The notes: generated from the sequence alone by a model not told the origin. A DNA stretch of 64,000 nucleotides from Bradyrhizobium sp. NP1 (GCF_030378205.1 NZ_CP127385.1:930001-994000); one strand, 5' to 3'; positions 53,070-61,997 are shown, counted from the first letter of the stretch. Numbers and translations are program-made.

Positions 53070-54254
53070 ATGTCCAGCCCATCGATTCGCCTCAGGTTCC
53101 CGATCGTCGCGCTCGCCTGGCTGCTCGCCGCGCCATGCGCGCATGCGCAAGTTGCACGGGAACCGCCGCGCGCGACATTTGATGCGATGGCGCAAGCGGC
53201 CTCGCCGCAGGCGATCGCGGAATACCGCCGCAAGCTCGCCGAATACCAGGAAGTGCGCGGCGCCTTCGAGGCGGAAGCCGGCGCCTACTGGAATGCCGTC
53301 GCCGAGAAGCGGCGCGGCCGCAACGCCAAGCGGCGCGAGCGGGCGCCGATCACGCTCGATGACTACGTCTTGACGCAACCGCCGGTCTATACCGGGCCGA
53401 GGCGGCCGGTGAACCCGGAGCCGGAGGAAGGCAAGCCGCGCCCGCGCAAAACCATTCCCGTCGTCGCCGATTTGCTGCAGGCGGCCCAGCAGCATTTCCA
53501 GTGGACGCCGCAGAAGCCTTCGAGCGAGATCGAGTTCAAGCGCGTCTATGCGCGCTACGCCGCGGCCGCCGGGCTGACACGCGAGCAGGCGGTGCGGGTC
53601 TATTCGTTCGAGACCGGGGGCAACGGCAATTATGACATGCAGTCGGGCCTGCGCAGCGGCCGCGCGATCTCGACCGCGATCGGCTACAACCAGCTCCTGA
53701 CCACCAACAGCGTCGAGCTGCTCGCCGAAATGGGCCCCGAATTCATCCGCGCGCTGACCGATCGGGCGGCGCAGTTTTCGGGCCCGCAGCGCAAGGCGAT
53801 GGACTACAAGCTCGCGGTGCTGAAGAAGATGGTCGCCTATGCGCGCTCCGTGCCGGACGACTGGTCGGCGCACGAGAAGCTTGCGGACACCGAGCAGGGC
53901 TGGGCGCTGCACGCCATGGTGCTCGACATCGACGTCGGTCCGATGCTGCAGACCCACAAGCTGCTGACGTCGGTCTTGTTTGCGCGCGCCAAGGGCTATA
54001 CGCGCCCGCTGACCGCGGCCGAGCTCGAGATGATGAACCTCACCGGAGACGGCACCGGGCTCGACATGGTGACGATGCCGCAAGCGATGCGCGAGCAGGT
54101 GCCGACCTCGAATTTCTTCCAGCGCGGCGGCTACGAGCGCAACCCGGTCGCAAGCCGCCACAACACGGTGGCGAAGCTGCTCGCGGTCACCGACAGCCGG
54201 ATGGATTCAAACTCAAGCCTGCCGGGCGCCCGGGACCTGGCGGCGTCGTTTTAG
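53070..54254 (+). CDS. Exported lysozyme-fold-like protein
   Basis: A 394-residue secreted protein. Signal peptide: SIRLRFPIVALAWLLAAPCA then HAQ. A charged region with a coiled coil (residues about 45-85) and a Pro-rich linker lead to a domain with AAGLTREQAVRVYSFETGGN, then AISTAIGYNQLLTTNSVELL. The Glu in FETGG and the GYNQLL motif recall soluble lytic transglycosylases, but the rest is diverged. Function is therefore only suggested. Confidence 0.72.
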   Translation: MSSPSIRLRFPIVALAWLLAAPCAHAQVAREPPRATFDAMAQAASPQAIAEYRRKLAEYQEVRGAFEAEAGAYWNAVAEKRRGRNAKRRERAPITLDDYVLTQPPVYTGPRRPVNPEPEEGKPRPRKTIPVVADLLQAAQQHFQWTPQKPSSEIEFKRVYARYAAAAGLTREQAVRVYSFETGGNGNYDMQSGLRSGRAISTAIGYNQLLTTNSVELLAEMGPEFIRALTDRAAQFSGPQRKAMDYKLAVLKKMVAYARSVPDDWSAHEKLADTEQGWALHAMVLDIDVGPMLQTHKLLTSVLFARAKGYTRPLTAAELEMMNLTGDGTGLDMVTMPQAMREQVPTSNFFQRGGYERNPVASRHNTVAKLLAVTDSRMDSNSSLPGARDLAASF

Positions 54255-54275
54255 ATTTCAGCCATTGACTCGATC

Positions 54276-54300
54276 ACCCTCTCCCATAAGGGGAGAGGGT
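54276..54300. repeat. CCCTCTCCC/GGGAGAGGG hairpin
   Basis: ACCCTCTCCC and GGGAGAGGGT form a 10-bp stem around a 5-nt loop, between two convergent genes. It could stop transcription from both sides, but no T-run follows. Similar dyads occur at 36671 and 56414. Confidence 0.7.
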
Positions 54301-54329
54301 ACATCGGCGTAAGCGTGGGCCGCGGAAGC

Positions 54330-54632
54330 TCAATTCGAGCCGAACATGAACTTGCCGTTGCCCTCGAGATAGGGGCCGCTGCGCATATAGAGCTGGCCGT
54401 TCTGGCCGATGAAGAACAGCGTGCCCTTCGGCACCTTCTTGGCGCCCTTCAGGAGCAGCCCGGCATTGTTGGTCCCCATCTTGTAGGCGAAGGTCTTGCC
54501 CTCCTTGTCATAGGCATAGCCCATGTCGGAGTTGAGCTCCCACGGCGTGGGCGCTGCGGCTTGCGCCAGCGCCGGCGTGGCCAGCACGCTCAGCGCGGCT
54601 GCGATCAAAAAGTGCCTGTAAAATCCCGTCAT
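54330..54632 (-). CDS. Small secreted protein, unknown function
   Basis: A 100-residue protein with a clear signal peptide (HFLIAAALSVLATPALAQAA). The mature region of about 75 residues is beta-rich (GYAYDKEGKTFAYKMGTNNA) with repeated Gly turns and no Cys. I do not recognise the family; it looks conserved-hypothetical in Bradyrhizobium. Confidence 0.68.
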   Translation of the reverse strand: MTGFYRHFLIAAALSVLATPALAQAAAPTPWELNSDMGYAYDKEGKTFAYKMGTNNAGLLLKGAKKVPKGTLFFIGQNGQLYMRSGPYLEGNGKFMFGSN

Positions 54633-54778
54633 CTCATCCTCCCCAATGACATCTTGAACAAATCACGAACGCCGCGTCAATCGATTAGCCCCCGGTTGCG
54701 ATCAGGCGGCCGGACGCGGGCAGCATAAGACTTTGTGATTTCCCGCGTCCACCGTCGCGACTATGTTCCGGATTCGGT

Positions 54779-54855
54779 CTAGTGTGGTGGTTCAGAAATT
54801 CGCTTCATTTTATCGGCGAGTGCGTCAAGCGAATTTCTGAACCAAACCACACTGG
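54779..54855. repeat. Large hairpin H3 of second mirrored pair (right-arm AAA bulge)
   Basis: The outer block CTAGTGTGG pairs with CCACACTGG (one mismatch). The inner block GGTTCAGAAATTCGCTT pairs exactly with AAGCGAATTTCTGAACC. Between them the left arm has T and the right arm AAA. The loop is 21 nt. Same plan as H1 at 32163, but the stem sequence is unrelated. Confidence 0.88.
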
Positions 54856-54868
54856 AATTTCAAGATTC

Positions 54869-54943
54869 CTAGTGTCCTTCGAATCCGAAGTTCGCCTAAG
54901 AGGTTGCTGCGAAATAATGCGAACTTCGGATTCGGGACACTAG
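54869..54943. repeat. Large hairpin H4 of second mirrored pair (left-arm TT bulge)
   Basis: The outer block CTAGTGTCC pairs exactly with GGACACTAG and the inner CGAATCCGAAGTTCGC with GCGAACTTCGGATTCG. TT is unpaired on the left arm. The loop is 23 nt. It starts 13 nt after H3 and has the opposite bulge side, as H2 has relative to H1. Confidence 0.92.
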
Positions 54944-54980
54944 AGCTCGGGGCTTATAACAAGTCATGGGGATGATTCGG

Positions 54981-55460
54981 ATGAACCACGTCATTAAAAT
55001 CTGTTCAGGTGCTGCGTTTGCGCTGGTGACGCTGGCCTCCGTTGTCCATGCCGACGAGTTCAGGCTCTCCAACAACCAGCGGATTTCCTGCAGCCGCGGC
55101 CTTTCCGCCGGCAAGCTTAACACCGCGACCTGCAAATCCTACGCCTACCTGTTCAACGCCAAGACGTCGGAATATTTCCGCTGCCAGGTCTCGCTGGCGC
55201 TGACCCGTGACAACAAGGAAGTCATCAACGTGCAGGCCGACGGCGGCTGCAGCAAGAAGCCACGTATCTTCGATAATGATTCCAGCTACGCTTTCGATGC
55301 CGCCGAGACCGAGCCGCCGAACACCAACTCCTTCTTCGGCCAGGGCGGCTATTCGATCTGGGCGGCCGACACGACCGCGCAGAAGGTGCGCGGCTGCATC
55401 ACGATCTCCTCGGGGCTCGGCTCCGACATCTCCAAATGCATTGACATGAACTTCCAGTGA
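54981..55460 (+). CDS. Small secreted Cys-containing protein, unknown function
   Basis: A protein of about 159 residues with signal peptide MNHVIKICSGAAFALVTLAS then VVHA, and a mature domain of about 135 residues containing six Cys (ISCSRG, TCKSY, FRCQV, GGCSK, RGCITI, KCIDM), suggesting three disulfides. ATG 54981 is preferred because GGGGA lies 8 nt upstream; in-frame ATGs also occur at 54966 and 54972. Its TGA overlaps the GTG start of the next gene (GTGA). Family unknown. Confidence 0.68.
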   Translation: MNHVIKICSGAAFALVTLASVVHADEFRLSNNQRISCSRGLSAGKLNTATCKSYAYLFNAKTSEYFRCQVSLALTRDNKEVINVQADGGCSKKPRIFDNDSSYAFDAAETEPPNTNSFFGQGGYSIWAADTTAQKVRGCITISSGLGSDISKCIDMNFQ

Positions 55461-56464
55461 CGGCGCCGGCGGCAGCAGGCGCCGAGGGGGCGCGGCTGCG
55501 TCCGGCGGCGCTGTGCCGCTCCTGGCTGTTCCTCGAAGGCGCCAACGAGCGCGTGCTGATTGATGCCCCGGCGTCCGGCGCCGACGTCCTGATCCAGGAG
55601 CTCGAGGATTTCACGCCGCCGGCATTGCGTGCGCAGGCGCGGCAGATCGCAACCGAGCTTTATGCTGCCTGGCGCGCGGCGGGAGCGGTTGCTGCGGTGC
55701 GCGTCAACCCGCTCGACGGCGACGGCATGGACGATCTCGCCGCGGTCATGCGCGGCCGGCCCGACATCGTTGCGCTGCCCAAGGTCGCCGAGCCCTGCCA
55801 CATCGTCCGCCTCGACGAGGCGGTGACGCGGTTCGAGCGCGACTATGGCATTCCGCAAGGCGCGACCGCGCTGCTGCCGAACATCGAATTCGCGCGCGGC
55901 CTGGTTCAGACGGACGGGATCGCGAAAGCCAGCCCGCGCGTGACCGCGTGCCTCCTGGCCGCCGAAGACCTCGCCGCCGATCTCGGTGCGGAGCGCGCGC
56001 CGGATGGCGTTGAGCTGGCCTATTGCCGGCAGCGTTTCGTCGTCGAATGCGTGGCAAGCGGCGTGGTCGCGGTGGATTGTCCCTATACCTGGAGCGACGC
56101 CGAGGGCGTGGCGTGCGACACGCGCTGGGCGCGGCGGCTCGGCTATGTCGCCAAAAGTCTGGTCGACCCCGGCCATGCCGGCATCGTCAACGGCATTCTC
56201 TCGCCTGACGACGAGGAGCTCGATCGCGCGCGAAAGATCGTCACGGCCTTCGAGACGGCGCGGGCGAGAGGCGAGGCCCGGGTCGAGTTCGACGGCTCGC
56301 TGGTCGAGGTGCCGACCTATGCCAACGCCAGGCGCCTTATCGCACGCGGCGAGGCGATACGGGCGTGGGCGCAGGGGTCCTGTGAGTCGCGATCGTCACC
56401 GCGGCAGGGTGAGCCCCTCCCCGCAAGGGGGAGGGGAGACGACAGAGTTCGCTCGTCGATTTGA
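55457..56464 (+). CDS. HpcH/HpaI (CitE-like) CoA-ester lyase
   Basis: A 335-residue TIM-barrel lyase. Family pattern: CRSWLFLEGANERVLIDAPA, then ASGADVLIQELEDFTPPA (metal/acid Glu-Glu), VRVNPLDGDGMDDL, VALPKVAEPCHIVRL and CLLAAEDLAADLG. Relatives split malyl-CoA, citramalyl-CoA or citryl-CoA. It starts at GTG 55457, overlapping the previous stop. The last about 28 residues (from SCESRSSPRQG) are coded by an interspersed hairpin repeat, so the natural end was probably near residue 307. Confidence 0.83.
   Translation: MTAPAAAGAEGARLRPAALCRSWLFLEGANERVLIDAPASGADVLIQELEDFTPPALRAQARQIATELYAAWRAAGAVAAVRVNPLDGDGMDDLAAVMRGRPDIVALPKVAEPCHIVRLDEAVTRFERDYGIPQGATALLPNIEFARGLVQTDGIAKASPRVTACLLAAEDLAADLGAERAPDGVELAYCRQRFVVECVASGVVAVDCPYTWSDAEGVACDTRWARRLGYVAKSLVDPGHAGIVNGILSPDDEELDRARKIVTAFETARARGEARVEFDGSLVEVPTYANARRLIARGEAIRAWAQGSCESRSSPRQGEPLPARGRGDDRVRSSI
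56414..56436. repeat. CCCCTCCCC/GGGGAGGGG hairpin inside a coding end
   Basis: CCCCTCCCC and GGGGAGGGG around a short GCAAG loop, located within the 3' end of the CoA-lyase frame. Member of the same dyad family as 36671 and 54276. Confidence 0.75.
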
Positions 56465-56480
56465 GCAAAATCGTCGCGCC

Positions 56481-57653
56481 TCAGTGCCCCATCCGCGCCG
56501 AGGCCGGATGGCCCGGCACCTTGAAGCGCTTGCCGGTGTCGGTGACCTTGCCGCCATTCACCTTCAGGATCGAGAAGTCCTGGCTGAGGAAGTTGCCGAC
56601 CAGGATGTACTTGCCGTCGGGCGTGAACACCGCTGCTTCCGGCAGACCGCCGACCTCGATGTCCTGGGTCTTCGTCACCTTCTTGCCGTCGATCTTCAAC
56701 ACCGAGATGCTGCCGTTCTTCTGGTAGAAGAACGCGTTCTTCATGTTGGAGCCGCGCAGGATCACGGAGACCGCGAGGTCGCCCTTCGGGCTGATCGCAA
56801 GACCCTCCGGCCCGTCGCCGACCACCACACGGTCGATGATGCGCGGCGGATTGGCCTCGAGGTCGATCACGCTTGCGGTATCGACGCTGCCGTCGGATGA
56901 GCCGGCGCCGCCATTGTCCGAGGTCAGCGCGATCTTTCCGTTGGGCGCGACCACGATGTTGTAGGGCCATTGACCCGTCGGCAGATCGATCTTGTTGTAG
57001 GTCACCTTGCCGCCGGCGACGTCGAGCATCGAGACCTTGTGCGCAGGGAAGCGCGCCGCGAGCGCGCGCTTGCCGTCCGGCGTGAACACCACATGCGCGA
57101 CGCTGTCGGGCATCGATACCGTATCGGTGATCTTGACGTCGGTGCCGTTGACCGAAAGCACGCTGATCGAGTTGTCGGCGCGGTTGGCGACCAGCGCCAT
57201 CTTGCCGTCGGGGCTGAAGCTCAGGCCCGAGGGCTGCTTGCCGCCGGTGATCGTTGCCGCCAGCTTCGGCGGGTTGGCCTTCATGTCGATGACATAGATC
57301 TTGCTGTCGGGCACCTGCTTCAGGGCATCGCCGTCCTTGGTGGCATCGACGGAATCGGCGACCAGCGCCACCGTGCCGCTCGGATCGATGTCGACGTTGA
57401 CCGGCGGGCCGACCACCGAGTTCTTCAGGGGCAGGGTGGCGACGGTCTTGGGGTTTTCCGGGTCGGCGAGATCGACGATCAGAACCTGGTCCTTGCCGGG
57501 TGCGGCAAGAACGGTCTTGCCGTCGGCATCCCAAGAGACCTTTTCGTCGAGCCCGACGATCATGAACGGCTTGGCTGCGGCCGAATGAAGCAGGCCGGAG
57601 CCGGCGAGCATGACCGCTCCCAGCGACAATCCAACGAGACGGTTGACAAGCAT
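56481..57653 (-). CDS. Exported YVTN/lactonase-type beta-propeller protein
   Basis: A 390-residue secreted protein. Signal peptide: MLVNRLVGLSLGAVMLAGSG then LLHSAAA. The rest repeats a blade pattern with FSPDGKMALVANRADNSISV, FTPDGKRALAARF and FTPDGKYILVGNFLSQDFSI, typical of seven-bladed YVTN or 6-phosphogluconolactonase-like propellers. The function may be binding or lactone hydrolysis; no catalytic set is clear. ATG 57653 has GGGAG upstream. Divergent from the TRAP operon. Confidence 0.85.
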   Translation of the reverse strand: MLVNRLVGLSLGAVMLAGSGLLHSAAAKPFMIVGLDEKVSWDADGKTVLAAPGKDQVLIVDLADPENPKTVATLPLKNSVVGPPVNVDIDPSGTVALVADSVDATKDGDALKQVPDSKIYVIDMKANPPKLAATITGGKQPSGLSFSPDGKMALVANRADNSISVLSVNGTDVKITDTVSMPDSVAHVVFTPDGKRALAARFPAHKVSMLDVAGGKVTYNKIDLPTGQWPYNIVVAPNGKIALTSDNGGAGSSDGSVDTASVIDLEANPPRIIDRVVVGDGPEGLAISPKGDLAVSVILRGSNMKNAFFYQKNGSISVLKIDGKKVTKTQDIEVGGLPEAAVFTPDGKYILVGNFLSQDFSILKVNGGKVTDTGKRFKVPGHPASARMGH

Positions 57654-57804
57654 GTGAGGCGTTCTCCCGATAGTGCCGGCTTCCGGGGCCGGCTTCGCGG
57701 GTACCAGATTACGCACAGAAGCAGGGTCTTACCAGTAAGGATGGGTTGACCGGGGAGCTCGGTCCGGACAATTTCGCCGGCTAAATTTGGGGAGTATCTG
57801 GCGC

Positions 57805-58752
57805 ATGATTTCGAAAATGGTTGCCGCTGCCGTTGCAGCGGCGGCGATGGCTTTTTCCGCACCCGCGCAGGCCGAAGGCTTCATCAACGTGCTGACCGGC
57901 GGAACGTCGGGGGTCTATTATCCGCTCGGAGTCGCGATCGGCAAAATCTACGGCGACAAGATCGCAGGCGTGAAGACGCAGGTGCAGGCGACCAAGGCGT
58001 CGGTCGAGAACCTGATCCTGCTGCAGCAGGGCCGCGGCGAACTCGCCTTCACGCTCGGCGATTCCCTGAAATCGGCATGGGAAGGCGACGAGGAGGCGGG
58101 CTTCAAGAAGAAGCTCGACAAGCTGCGCACCATCGCTGCGATCTATCCGAACTACATCCAGATCGTGGCGACATCAGACAGCGGCATCAAGACGCTCGCC
58201 GACCTCAAGGGCAAGAGCCTTTCCGTCGGCGCCCCGAAGTCGGGCACCGAGCTCAATTCGCGCGCGATCCTCGCCGCCGCCGGCATGACCTACAAGGACA
58301 TCGGCAAGGTCGAATATCTGCCGTTCGCCGAATCCGTCGACCTGATGAAGAACCGGCAGCTCAACGCCACCCTGCAATCGGCAGGGCTCGGCGTCGCCTC
58401 GCTGAAGGACCTCTCGACCGCGACCGACATCACCGTGGTCTCGGTGCCGAAGCCGATCGTCGACAAGATCGGGCCGCCCTTCATCGCAGTGACGATCCCC
58501 GCCAACACCTATAATGGCCAGGACAAGGACGTTCCGACCGCAGCCGTCGTGAACTACCTCGTCTCGAGCTCCGACGTCTCCGACGATCTCGCCTATCAGA
58601 TGACCAAGCTGATCTTCGAATCGCTGCCGGAGCTCGCCAACGCGCATGCCGCCGGCAAGGAGATCAAGCTGGAGACGGCGGCGTCCGGCAGCCCGGTGCC
58701 GCTGCATCCCGGCGCGATCCGCTATTACAAGGAAAAGGGCTTGGTGAAGTAG
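57805..58752 (+). CDS. TAXI-family TRAP transporter solute-binding protein
   Basis: A 315-residue periplasmic receptor. Signal peptide: MISKMVAAAVAAAAMAFSAP then AQA. The TAXI signature reads FINVLTGGTSGVYYPLGVAI, with later ELAFTLGDSLKSAWEG and SGSPVPLHPGAIRYYKEKG. It delivers its ligand (often glutamate, carboxylates or unknown) to the fused permease downstream. GGGGAG precedes ATG 57805. An interspersed palindrome separates it from the permease gene. Confidence 0.93.
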   Translation: MISKMVAAAVAAAAMAFSAPAQAEGFINVLTGGTSGVYYPLGVAIGKIYGDKIAGVKTQVQATKASVENLILLQQGRGELAFTLGDSLKSAWEGDEEAGFKKKLDKLRTIAAIYPNYIQIVATSDSGIKTLADLKGKSLSVGAPKSGTELNSRAILAAAGMTYKDIGKVEYLPFAESVDLMKNRQLNATLQSAGLGVASLKDLSTATDITVVSVPKPIVDKIGPPFIAVTIPANTYNGQDKDVPTAAVVNYLVSSSDVSDDLAYQMTKLIFESLPELANAHAAGKEIKLETAASGSPVPLHPGAIRYYKEKGLVK

Positions 58753-58756
58753 CGCC

Positions 58757-58843
58757 GTCATGCCCGGGCCTGTCCCGGGCATCCACGCCTTGAATTTCGC
58801 ATGGATCAAAGACGTGGATGGCAGGGACAAACCCGGCCATGAC
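58757..58843. repeat. Palindromic repeat (GTCATGCCCGGG...CCCGGCCATGAC) inside TRAP operon
   Basis: Outer arms GTCATGCCCGGG and ACCCGGCCATGAC, inner arms TGTCCCGG/..GGGACA and ATCCACG/CGTGGAT. A common Bradyrhizobium dyad, here between two genes of one transport operon, where it could lower or stabilise expression of the downstream gene. Confidence 0.75.
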
Positions 58844-58901
58844 GTATCTCCAGGAATTGCGCCGGTGATATATAACGCCGCGGGCACGGGGAAACGAGTC
58901 G

Positions 58902-61007
58902 ATGCAGCAAAGCGGGAGCGAGACGCCGATCAAGGTCGAGTTCGACAATTTCGAGCACGGCTTTCCGGAAGGTTTTGGCCCCGGATGGTGGGGGCGTCTC
59001 GCCTACGCGATCGGCATCCTGTTTGCGGCCTTCCAGCTCGTGGTCGCCGCCTGGAACGTGCTGCCGAGCCAGGTCGTGCGCGGCGTCCATGTCGGCTTCC
59101 TGATCCTTCTGACCTTCGGCCTGATCGGCAACTTCACCGCGAAGAGCAATGTCGGCCGCGCCGCGGGCTGGCTGATCGGCGCCGCCGGCTTTGCCTGCGG
59201 CATCTACCAATGGATCTTCTATGCCGACCTGATCGCGCGTGACGGCGATCCGACCACGCTCGACCTTGCCGTCGGCACGCTGCTCGCGATCCTGATCTTC
59301 GAGGGCACGCGGCGGCTGATGGGCCTCGCGCTGCCCCTGATGTGCGGCGCCTGCCTGCTCTACTGGTTCTTCGGCCAGTATCTGCCGGCGCCGCTCAATC
59401 ACCGCGGCTATGATTTCGACCAGGTGATCAGCCATCTCTCCTACGGCACCGAGGGCTTCTACGGCGTGCCGATCTATGTGTCGGCGACCTACATCTTCCT
59501 GTTCATCCTGTTCGGCTCGTTCCTCGAACGCGCCGGCATGATCCAGCTTTTCACCGACGTTTCGCTCGGCCTGTTCGGCCGCACCCGCGGCGGCCCGGCC
59601 AAGGTCGCGGTGTTCGCCTCGGGCATGATGGGCACGATCTCCGGCTCCGGCGTCGCCAATGTGGTCACCGTCGGCCAGTTCACGATTCCCCTGATGATCA
59701 GGTTCGGCTACCGCCGCGCCTTTGCCGCCGGCGTCGAGGCCACCGCCTCGATGGGCGGCCAGATCATGCCGCCTGTGATGGGCGCGGTCGCCTTCATCAT
59801 GGCCGAGACGCTCGGGGTCGATTACTCCGTGATCGTCAAGGCGGCGGTGATCCCGGCGATCCTCTATTTCGCCTCCGCTTTCTGGATGGTGCATCTGGAG
59901 GCCGGCAAGCACGGCCTCGTCGGCATGAAGCGGTCGGAAATCCCGAGCGCCTGGAAGGCGCTGGTGGCGCGCTGGTATCTCGTCCTGCCGCTCGCCGCGC
60001 TGGTCTACATGCTGTTCGAGGGGTTCACGCCGCTTTATGCAGGCAGCATGGGGCTTGCGCTCACGGTGGCGCTGATCCTCGGCGCCAGCATCACGCTCGG
60101 CTTCCCCTCCAACGCGCTGCGCTACCTGTTCTGGCTCGGCCTTGCGCTCGTGGTCGGCGCGCTCTCCCGCAACGGGCTCGAGATCATGCCGGTCGCCGGC
60201 GTCGTGTTCGCGCTGGTGCTGCTCGCCGCGATCACGCGGGGCGGCCGCGCCACCTTGAAGGCCTGTCGCGATTCGCTTGCCGACAGCGCGAAATCCGCGC
60301 TGACCGTCGGCATGGCCTGTGCCATCGTCGGCGTCATCATCGGCATGATGACGCAGACTGGCGTCGGCACCATCTTCGGCAGCTGGGTGATCGGGCTCGG
60401 CGAGAAGAGCCTGTTCCTCGCGCTGGTCATGACCATGGTGCTGTCGATCCTGCTCGGCACCGGCATCCCGACGATACCGACCTACATCATCACCGCCGCG
60501 CTCGCCGCGCCTGCGCTGGCCAAGCTCGGCGTGCCCCTGATCGAAAGCCACATGTTCGCGTTCTACTACGGCATCATGGCCGATCTCTCGCCGCCGGTCG
60601 CGCTCGCAGCACTTGCCGCGGCCCCGATCGCCAGGGAGAATCCCGACAAGATCGGCTGGGAGGCGATGCGGATCGCGCTCGCCGGCTATGTCATTCCCTT
60701 CATCTTCGTCTACTCACCAGCGCTGATGCTGCAGCCCGGCGATCCGATGGCGGCGACGCTCGGCTTCTACGGCGCGGTCGCGCTCGCGACCTTCAAGGCG
60801 CTGGTTGCGATCGGCCTGTTCGGCATGGTCGCGATCGGCTTCCTGTTCGCGCGGATGACATGGGCGGAGCGCGCGGTTGGGCTCGCGTCAGCGCTCTGCC
60901 TGCTCGGCGATTTCGCCTTCAGCGATACGGTCGGATTCGCGCTGACCGCGGCGCTGGTGCTGTGGCAATGGCGCCAGCGCGCGCGGCTTGCGGTGGCTGC
61001 GGCTTGA
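58902..61007 (+). CDS. TRAP transporter permease, fused small and large subunits
   Basis: A 701-residue membrane protein joining the four-helix DctQ-like and the 12-plus-helix DctM-like subunits, the arrangement of TAXI-TRAP systems. The N-terminal about 30 residues are cytosolic. Signature segments are MMGTISGSGVANVVTVGQFT, EATASMGGQIMPPVMGAVAF, GTGIPTIPTYIITAALAAPA and FAFYYGIMADLSPPVALAAL. It uses a sodium or proton gradient with the binding protein upstream. Its stop overlaps the probable TTG start of the DUF1850 gene. Confidence 0.94.
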   Translation: MQQSGSETPIKVEFDNFEHGFPEGFGPGWWGRLAYAIGILFAAFQLVVAAWNVLPSQVVRGVHVGFLILLTFGLIGNFTAKSNVGRAAGWLIGAAGFACGIYQWIFYADLIARDGDPTTLDLAVGTLLAILIFEGTRRLMGLALPLMCGACLLYWFFGQYLPAPLNHRGYDFDQVISHLSYGTEGFYGVPIYVSATYIFLFILFGSFLERAGMIQLFTDVSLGLFGRTRGGPAKVAVFASGMMGTISGSGVANVVTVGQFTIPLMIRFGYRRAFAAGVEATASMGGQIMPPVMGAVAFIMAETLGVDYSVIVKAAVIPAILYFASAFWMVHLEAGKHGLVGMKRSEIPSAWKALVARWYLVLPLAALVYMLFEGFTPLYAGSMGLALTVALILGASITLGFPSNALRYLFWLGLALVVGALSRNGLEIMPVAGVVFALVLLAAITRGGRATLKACRDSLADSAKSALTVGMACAIVGVIIGMMTQTGVGTIFGSWVIGLGEKSLFLALVMTMVLSILLGTGIPTIPTYIITAALAAPALAKLGVPLIESHMFAFYYGIMADLSPPVALAALAAAPIARENPDKIGWEAMRIALAGYVIPFIFVYSPALMLQPGDPMAATLGFYGAVALATFKALVAIGLFGMVAIGFLFARMTWAERAVGLASALCLLGDFAFSDTVGFALTAALVLWQWRQRARLAVAAA

Positions 61008-61381
61008 GCCTGTGCCTCGTCTCCAGCGGCGTCGTCAAGGCGCTGTCGGTTGCGGCTTTCACGCTGGCCTGGACGCATTCGATCGAGAAGACCGCGTGGC
61101 AGGAAGACTGGCAGGTCACGCCTTCGGGGCTCGAACTGGTCACAGCCCGCATCAAGGGCTTTGGTGCCGGCATGGAGCCGCCGGCCGACGCGCGTCTCGT
61201 CGACGGCTGGTTTGAATGGCACCCGAAGCCGGCAGTGATGCCGCAGGTGGTGCTCGGCAATTCCGGCGCCGCCGGCGAATGGCGGCTATGCGTCGATGGC
61301 GGTTGCCGCACGCTTTCGCAACTTTTCGAACATCCGATCGGTGCTAACGTCACCGTCATGAGCGCGTGCAACGATCCCTAA
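61004..61381 (+). CDS. DUF1850 domain protein
   Basis: A 125-residue protein with DUF1850 pattern AAFTLAWTHSIEKTAWQEDW, then ITARIKGFGAGMEPP-like and DGWFEWHP, usually found next to TAXI-TRAP genes and so probably a transport accessory. The likely start is TTG 61004, overlapping the permease stop in TTGA; no ATG fits. The N-terminus (LSLCLVSSGVVKALSVAAFT) could be a signal or anchor. Confidence 0.8.
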   Translation: MSLCLVSSGVVKALSVAAFTLAWTHSIEKTAWQEDWQVTPSGLELVTARIKGFGAGMEPPADARLVDGWFEWHPKPAVMPQVVLGNSGAAGEWRLCVDGGCRTLSQLFEHPIGANVTVMSACNDP

Positions 61382-61430
61382 CTTGTCCCGAGCGACGCGC
61401 GATCGGGAACGCGGTCGGAAGGTATAACAT

Positions 61431-61901
61431 ATGCCTCCAAAAACTTGGCCTACATCTGTCAATGAGCTTGCTCAGTTGTTTCACGCTGCTCTGATTGCCT
61501 TGGTGCCAATTGCTGACAAGGCCCATATGCAATGGAGAGAGCCAAATAACTACGACGATTGGGATACAATCGCCGCTGCGATATATGAGTCCATTGTGTC
61601 TCGTTCGCTTGAGGCGTCGTCTGAATGGAAGGAATTTCTTCCAATCCCTGAGTACGATATGAGAATCGATGGCTATTCAGATAACAGCTTTCTAACACCG
61701 AAGGACGAGCCCGGCGCGTGTGCCTTCATTTGCTATATGACAGCGTCTTCTCCATTCGATACCTGTCTCTTTGGGCGACTAAACGCATCCGGTGCGGCGG
61801 TTAGCTTTGAACATCGAAGAGCTGACCTTGTGGAATTTGTCCTCGCAGGGCGGTCCGCCGATAAGCTCTTGATAGTGGATTCGCTTCGAGTTCTTCTTTG
61901 A
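61431..61901 (+). CDS. Low-GC orphan protein, unknown function
   Basis: A 156-residue soluble, acidic protein (WREPNNYDDWDTIAAAIYES, SEWKEFLPIPEYDMRIDGYS). GC is near 47% by eye, far below the surrounding DNA, and codon use is unlike neighbours (many AAT, TTT, TCT), which points to recent transfer. Size and composition resemble immunity or orphan phage-type proteins, but no family is recognised and no toxin gene is adjacent. Confidence 0.65.
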   Translation: MPPKTWPTSVNELAQLFHAALIALVPIADKAHMQWREPNNYDDWDTIAAAIYESIVSRSLEASSEWKEFLPIPEYDMRIDGYSDNSFLTPKDEPGACAFICYMTASSPFDTCLFGRLNASGAAVSFEHRRADLVEFVLAGRSADKLLIVDSLRVLL

Positions 61902-61997
61902 GAACGAACGAGTTAGCAAATCCATGGGTACTCTGCTCAAGCTACTTCCACTCTGGTCCGCTGAACAGACTGCAGTGCAAAACAGAGGGAGAACGCG

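Noticed and set aside
58806..60551. 581-codon minus-strand frame opposite the TRAP permease
   Set aside because: Asp/His/Arg-rich antisense shadow of the permease.
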